Source: Protopterus annectens (lineage: Eukaryota; Chordata; Ceratodontiformes; Protopteridae). Taken from it: a DNA stretch of 64,000 nucleotides. Location of the stretch: positions 633,191,658-633,255,657 of the forward strand of contig NC_056743.1 in assembly GCF_019279795.1 (NCBI RefSeq), given 5' to 3'. A model generated the notes under the pieces. That model was given only the letters and a program-made list of their open reading frames with translations, was not told the DNA's origin and did no database searches. Shown one piece after another: positions 60,071-64,000 of the stretch. A program made the position numbers and the translations under genes. Position 1 is the first letter of the stretch. Each line of letters starts with the position of its first letter.

Positions 60071-60399
60071 AGAACTTAAATAGAAAAATGCATACAGGTG
60101 TTAGGACATATTTCCACAAATCACATGTATAAAAAGGAGAGCTAGGTCAATGCGAATGAAAATATTTTTTGTTTAAATGCCTATATGAAAAAGTGGTCCA
60201 TTTAAAAAAAAAATGTAATAGCCTAATTTTTTATTATGTATGTATTAGACAGGAAGTTAGTCCACTTAATAAGACAAAGACAAAAAAAAAATTTGTAGCA
60301 TATGTGTTGCAACATTTGACTTACACAAGACAGGATTTTTGCCAGGCCAAAAATTTTACATTTGTCGGATAGCAACATTTGGTTTATCTAAGTTAGTTG

Positions 60400-60780
60400 T
60401 AATCAAGTTCTTTTATTGGAAGATTTGGCTTGTTGACATAAGATTGATGCTGTTATTAGATGGTACAATGACAGCGAGTGATAAAGTCCTAACTATGGCC
60501 CAGGTGAGCTGATTCCATTTGCGGCTCAGGTGTCCGAGGTGCTGGTAGAAGGCATTCATTAAAGATGCTCCCTAATGGGAGTTGATGTCCACAGAAAGGA
60601 GGTGTCCTCATATTGTCAATGAATATGGGGGAGGGGAAACAAGAGTAGATCATAATATAATCTTCTTTAGGAGTTGAAGCAGTTGCCAGCACCACCCCCA
60701 GGATGCCTTAAATATCCATGCCAGTCTCAACACACTTGGAGAGCATACAGGGGAGGCAGGAGTAGCAGGTAGACCTGACA
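60400..60780 (-). other. Segment of different composition with a 68-codon open frame
   Basis: Less AT-rich than its surroundings. The minus strand frame 60695-60489 includes FIDNMRTPPFCGHQLPLGSI and APRTPEPQMESAHLG. I do not recognise it. It splits the esterase and endonuclease parts of the CR1-related relic, so it is probably part of an inserted element. Confidence 0.35.
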
Positions 60781-60856
60781 ATAGATAGAGGCAGTGGGAT
60801 GACTGGAAAGAAGGAAGTAGAAAGAGGAGTAGTGGTAGGAAACTAGATCTGTTAGG

Positions 60857-60860
<4 letters not shown>

Positions 60861-60912
<52 letters not shown>
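60861..60912. repeat. (AT)n microsatellite
   Basis: A pure AT run of about 52 bp. Confidence 0.98.
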
Positions 60913-60917
<5 letters not shown>

Positions 60918-60989
60918 TTCTAACAAAAGATCACATAGAAGTGTTACAATAGGGATTAAAGACTTTTAGGAAACATGTGGTTATTACAT

Positions 60990-61900
60990 ATTTGATGACA
61001 ACACCAATATTGTAAATTTAGTAACTATGAGAATAAAGACAATCCTGAAACAGATTACAATTGTTGGAATGTACAGGCCTCCAAAGTCAAGTATAGATGA
61101 CTTATAGGAATGTATACATTTCTTGAATGAAACATGGGTGGGAAAATTCATAGTAGCTAAGGACTTAACTTAACCAGAAGCAGAGTGGAATAATACTGGT
61201 TTTACAGCATTAGTAAATTATTTCCAAGGTATGTTTGAGAGGGTCTACTTCATTTGCCCTAACTTCCAATTGACTGACACCCATTTGCCCGACCGCATTT
61301 GACTGAAATTTCATTTGACCAACACTTCATTTGACTGACAAGTATTATTGGCAAGAAAATGGAATATGCCCCCTTCCCCACTGTAGTGTGGCCCTGGAGT
61401 TAGAATATATAGTTAGGGGGGGTGTGGGGGGACACAGACTTTTGTTTTACTAAGCAATATTAAAGTAAAACCAAACAGTATAATATGAAATTAAGTGGGG
61501 GACTTCGCCCACCACACTCCCCATTGTGGGGGGCTGTGCCCCCCCACATCCCCGCTAACTATATATTCTAACTCCAGGGTCGCACTACAGTGGGGAAGGG
61601 GGCATATTCTATTTACTTGCCAATAATACTTGGCAGTCAAATGAAATGTCGGTCAAATGAAATGTCAGTCAAATGGGGTCGGGCAAATGGATGTCGGTCA
61701 ATTGGAAGTTAGGGCAAATGAAGTAGACCCATTTGAGAACACCAGTTGTAGATGTAAAGAAATCTATAAGGGCAAAGAGCAGACTAGAAATTATCTGTGT
61801 ACCTAATGAGATGATTGTTCCTCATATCAAGTTTTGCCAACTCTGATGTCCATTGATCATGGTGTTATAAAGGTTAAAATACCATGAGATACAGTTGCCA
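60990..61900 (+). pseudogene. Old CR1-related relic 2: endonuclease part, interrupted by a MITE
   Basis: QITIVGMYRPPKSSIDDL matches the CYRPPSQTQE block; VAKDLT replaces ILGDFNYPN. TGFTALVNYFQGMFE breaks off at the MITE (61241-61730). The frame resumes with NTSCRCKEI, matching the FLEFINSNAMEQLV...TRGENI block, then CPLIMVL for SDHKLISL. Joining across the MITE keeps the family order, supporting both identifications. Confidence 0.65.
61241..61730. mobile_element. 490-bp foldback MITE with 8-bp target duplication
   Basis: Starts GGGTCTACTTCATTTGCCCT and ends with the inverse AGGGCAAATGAAGTAGACCC. Arms of about 190-200 bp pair almost throughout. The flanks GTTTGAGA (61233-61240) and ATTTGAGA (61731-61738) form a near-perfect 8-bp duplication, a length typical of hAT-type elements. 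The arms contain the direct words CATTTGAC/CCGAC and the G-rich core shared with 1150-1295 and 40956-41320. No coding content. Confidence 0.85.
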
Positions 61901-62080
61901 AACTGAAATCTAAATCATTGCACAGAAGATTAATAACAGGTCATATGGAAGCAAAACAAGGTTGAACTATAGCTTTGAGAACTGATATATACAAAGTGGA
62001 CAGACAAGTTAAACACAGTGTGAGATAAGATCAGGAAAATTTGAAGAAAGTTTATACGAATATATTGAGTATAATATGAA

Positions 62081-62084
<4 letters not shown>

Positions 62085-62143
<59 letters not shown>

Positions 62144-62172
62144 TATATATATATATATTGAGAGAGAGAGAG
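62085..62172. repeat. (AT)n then (GA)n microsatellite
   Basis: An AT run of about 73 bp with one G, followed by GAGAGAGAGAGAG. Confidence 0.97.
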
Positions 62173-62340
62173 GTATATATGGGTGCTGGGCACTGGATTG
62201 AATGGACAGTGCCCCAAAATCCAATAGAGCAACACCATTTGGTTGACACTGACAGGTGGTTGACAGGTGTGCGAGACTGGCAATCCGTGAGTAGGGAAAT
62301 ATTTTCCCCCTGGGGATTGTACGATCTCAGAGTTAGTATA

Positions 62341-63918
62341 CAATAGATATAAAAAGTTTACACACCCCTGTTAAAATGCCAGGTTTTTGTGATATAAAAA
62401 AATGAGACCACAATAAATCATTTCAAAACCTTTCCCACCTTTAATGTGACCTATAATCTGTACAATTCAACTGAAAAACAAAGAAATCTGTTAGGGGAAA
62501 AATATAAAAAATAAAAAACATACAATACTCTGGTTGCATAAGTGTGCACATCCTTAAACTAATACTTTGTTGTATGTGCACACCCTTAAACTAATACTTG
62601 TTGAAGCACCTTTTGATTTAATTACAGCATTCAGTCTTCTTGGCTACACACCTGCCATCATTAAAGAGACTCTGATTAACCCAAAATAAAGTTCAGCTCT
62701 CCTAGTAGGATTTTCCTGACATTTGCTCAGCTGCCTGCTGCAGCAAAAGCCATAGTTCACAGACAGCTTACAAAGCATCAAACGGATCTCACTGCTGAAA
62801 GGTATCAGTCAGGAGAAGGGTGCAAAACATTTCCACAGCATTGTATATACCATGGAACACAGTGAAGACAGTTATCAAAAGTAGAGAAAATATGGGATAA
62901 CAGTGACGTCGCAAAGAAGTGGACGACCACCCAAAATTGATGAAAAGACAAGAGAAAACTGGTCAGAGAGGCTGCCAAGGCACCTATAGCAACCCTGAAG
63001 GAGCTGCAGGAATTTCTGGCAAGTACTGGTTGTGTACTACATGTGACAAAAATCTCCTGTATTCACCATAAGTCTGGACTATGGGGTAAGGTTGCAAGGC
63101 AGAAGCCTTTTCTTACACAGAAAAACATCCAGGCCTGGCTAAAATTTGCAAAACAATACATCAAGTCTCCCAAAAGCATGTGGGAAAATGTGTTGTGGTC
63201 TGATGAAACCAAGGTTGAACATTTTGGCCACAATTCCAAAAGGTATGTTTGGCCCAAAAATAACACTTCGCATCACTAAATAAAACACCATTCCCATGAT
63301 GAAGTATGCTGGTGGCAGTATCATGCTTTGGGGTTGCTTTTGTTCAGCTGGAACTTGGACTTTAGTCAAGGTGGAGGGAATTATGAACAGTTCCAAATAC
63401 CATTCACTTTTGGCCCAAAACCTTCAGGCATTTGCTAGAAAGCTGAAGATGAAGATGAATTACACGTTTCAACACAACAATGACCCCAAGCATACATCCA
63501 AATCAACAAAAGAATGGCTTCATCAGAAGAAAATTAAAGTTTTGCAATGGCCCAGCCAGACCCTAGACCTAAATCCAATATAAAATCTGTGGAAGTGACC
63601 TGAAGAGGGCTGTGCACAAGAGATGCCCTCACAATAATACAGATCTGGAGTGCTTTTGCAAGAAAGAGTGGGCAAATATTGCCAAGTCAAGATGTGCCAT
63701 GCTGATAGATTCCTAACCAAGAAGACTGAATGCTGTAATTAAATCAAAAGGTGCTTCAACGAAATATTAGTTTAAGGGTGTGCGCCCACAACAAAGTATT
63801 AGTTTAATGGTGTGCACACTTATGCAACCAGCATATTGTATGTTTTTTTTTATTTTTTATATTTTTTTCCCCTAACAGATTTGTTTGTTTTTCAATTGAA
63901 TTGTACAGGTTATAGGTC
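62341..63918 (+). mobile_element. Tc1/mariner-type transposon 2, right end missing
   Basis: The left end CAATAGATATAAAAAGTTTA follows a TA dinucleotide (62339-62340). The inner words GTGCACACCCTTAAACTAAT lie twice at the left and twice near the right. The + strand homology to element 1 stops at TTATAGGT near 63918, where element 1 goes on for about 100 bp to its right terminal repeat. Same family as element 1 by side-by-side reading. Confidence 0.88.
62752..63775 (+). pseudogene. Tc1-like transposase 2, degenerate
   Basis: The start codon equivalent reads ATA (62752). Later frames give SKSMW-like SPKSMWENVLWSDETKVEHF (first Asp, intact Trp), [38 protein letters not shown] (second Asp and the DPKHT word intact) and PSQTLDLNPI-stop (SPDLNPIE expected; the third acidic residue is lost to TAA). 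It preserves the catalytic words better than element 1 but is still broken by several stops and frameshifts. Confidence 0.87.
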
Positions 63919-64000
63919 GGGCCTATATCACATTGTCGAACTCTTAAAAGTTCGAACGTCATATGGTAGACACCATGCGATCAGACTTTTAAAAGTTCCA
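63919..64000. other. Unidentified sequence with TTTTAAAA palindromes at the window edge
   Basis: GAACTCTTAAAAGTTCGAAC and GACTTTTAAAAGTTCCA are short palindromes within 80 bp. They directly replace the right end of Tc1 element 2. It may be the start of another element; cut by the window end. Confidence 0.4.

Overview
This is non-coding, repeat-dominated vertebrate DNA. I see no convincing host gene, rRNA, functional tRNA or CRISPR array. Almost every long open frame belongs to a transposon, or is the antisense or simple-repeat shadow of one. The mixture comprises CR1-like LINEs with an esterase ORF1 and a TATGAACC-type tail, L1/Tx1, RTE/BovB-like and L2-like LINEs, a Penelope-like element, Harbinger, Tc1/mariner, MITEs, tRNA-derived SINEs and long GT/AT arrays. 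That mixture suggests a non-amniote vertebrate with a large genome (lungfish, amphibian or similar). The taxon is inference; no species-specific marker was recognised.

Layout. 1-980: RTE reverse-transcriptase relic on the minus strand. About 3.4-26.0 kb: one Harbinger DNA transposon with its DDE transposase at the left (+) and its Myb/SANT-like partner at the right (-). It is split by a full-length L1 on the minus strand (6475-23440, 15-bp target-site duplication). The L1 is itself broken by CR1-like copy A (in ORF2), a 605-bp inverted-repeat element, an unexplained 3-kb stretch, CR1-like copy B with a tandem 5' promoter-like array, and a 211-bp near-perfect palindrome in ORF1. 26.6-33.05 kb: CR1-like copy C (+), complete from a tandem 5' array to its 8-bp tail repeat. 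33-44 kb: SINEs, MITEs, microsatellites, decayed CR1 pieces and a 31-bp minisatellite. 43.06-43.75 kb: RTE 3' fragment. 44.6-48.0 kb: L2-like LINE relic (+). 49.9-51.5 kb: Tc1 element 1. 51.9-57.8 kb: an old CR1-related relic (+) interrupted by CR1-like copy D (-) and a 5'-truncated Penelope-like element. 57.9-59.0 kb: L1/Tx1-like fragment and a SINE. 59.8-61.9 kb: a second old CR1-related relic interrupted by a 490-bp foldback MITE. 62.3-63.9 kb: Tc1 element 2, truncated at the right.

How the parts work together. The CR1-like family is the main theme. It encodes ORF1 (zinc-binding CxxC pairs, coiled coil, SGNH esterase) and ORF2 (APE endonuclease plus reverse transcriptase). Four recognisably recent copies (A-D) sit beside much older relatives. 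Copies B and C carry related but strongly diverged tandem 5' monomers, which points to promoter turnover. Copies B, C and D differ at the ORF1/ORF2 junction: in-frame UAG, frame change and continuous fusion. None of the copies looks fully intact. Coordinates of element ends are exact where a target-site duplication is quoted and approximate elsewhere.
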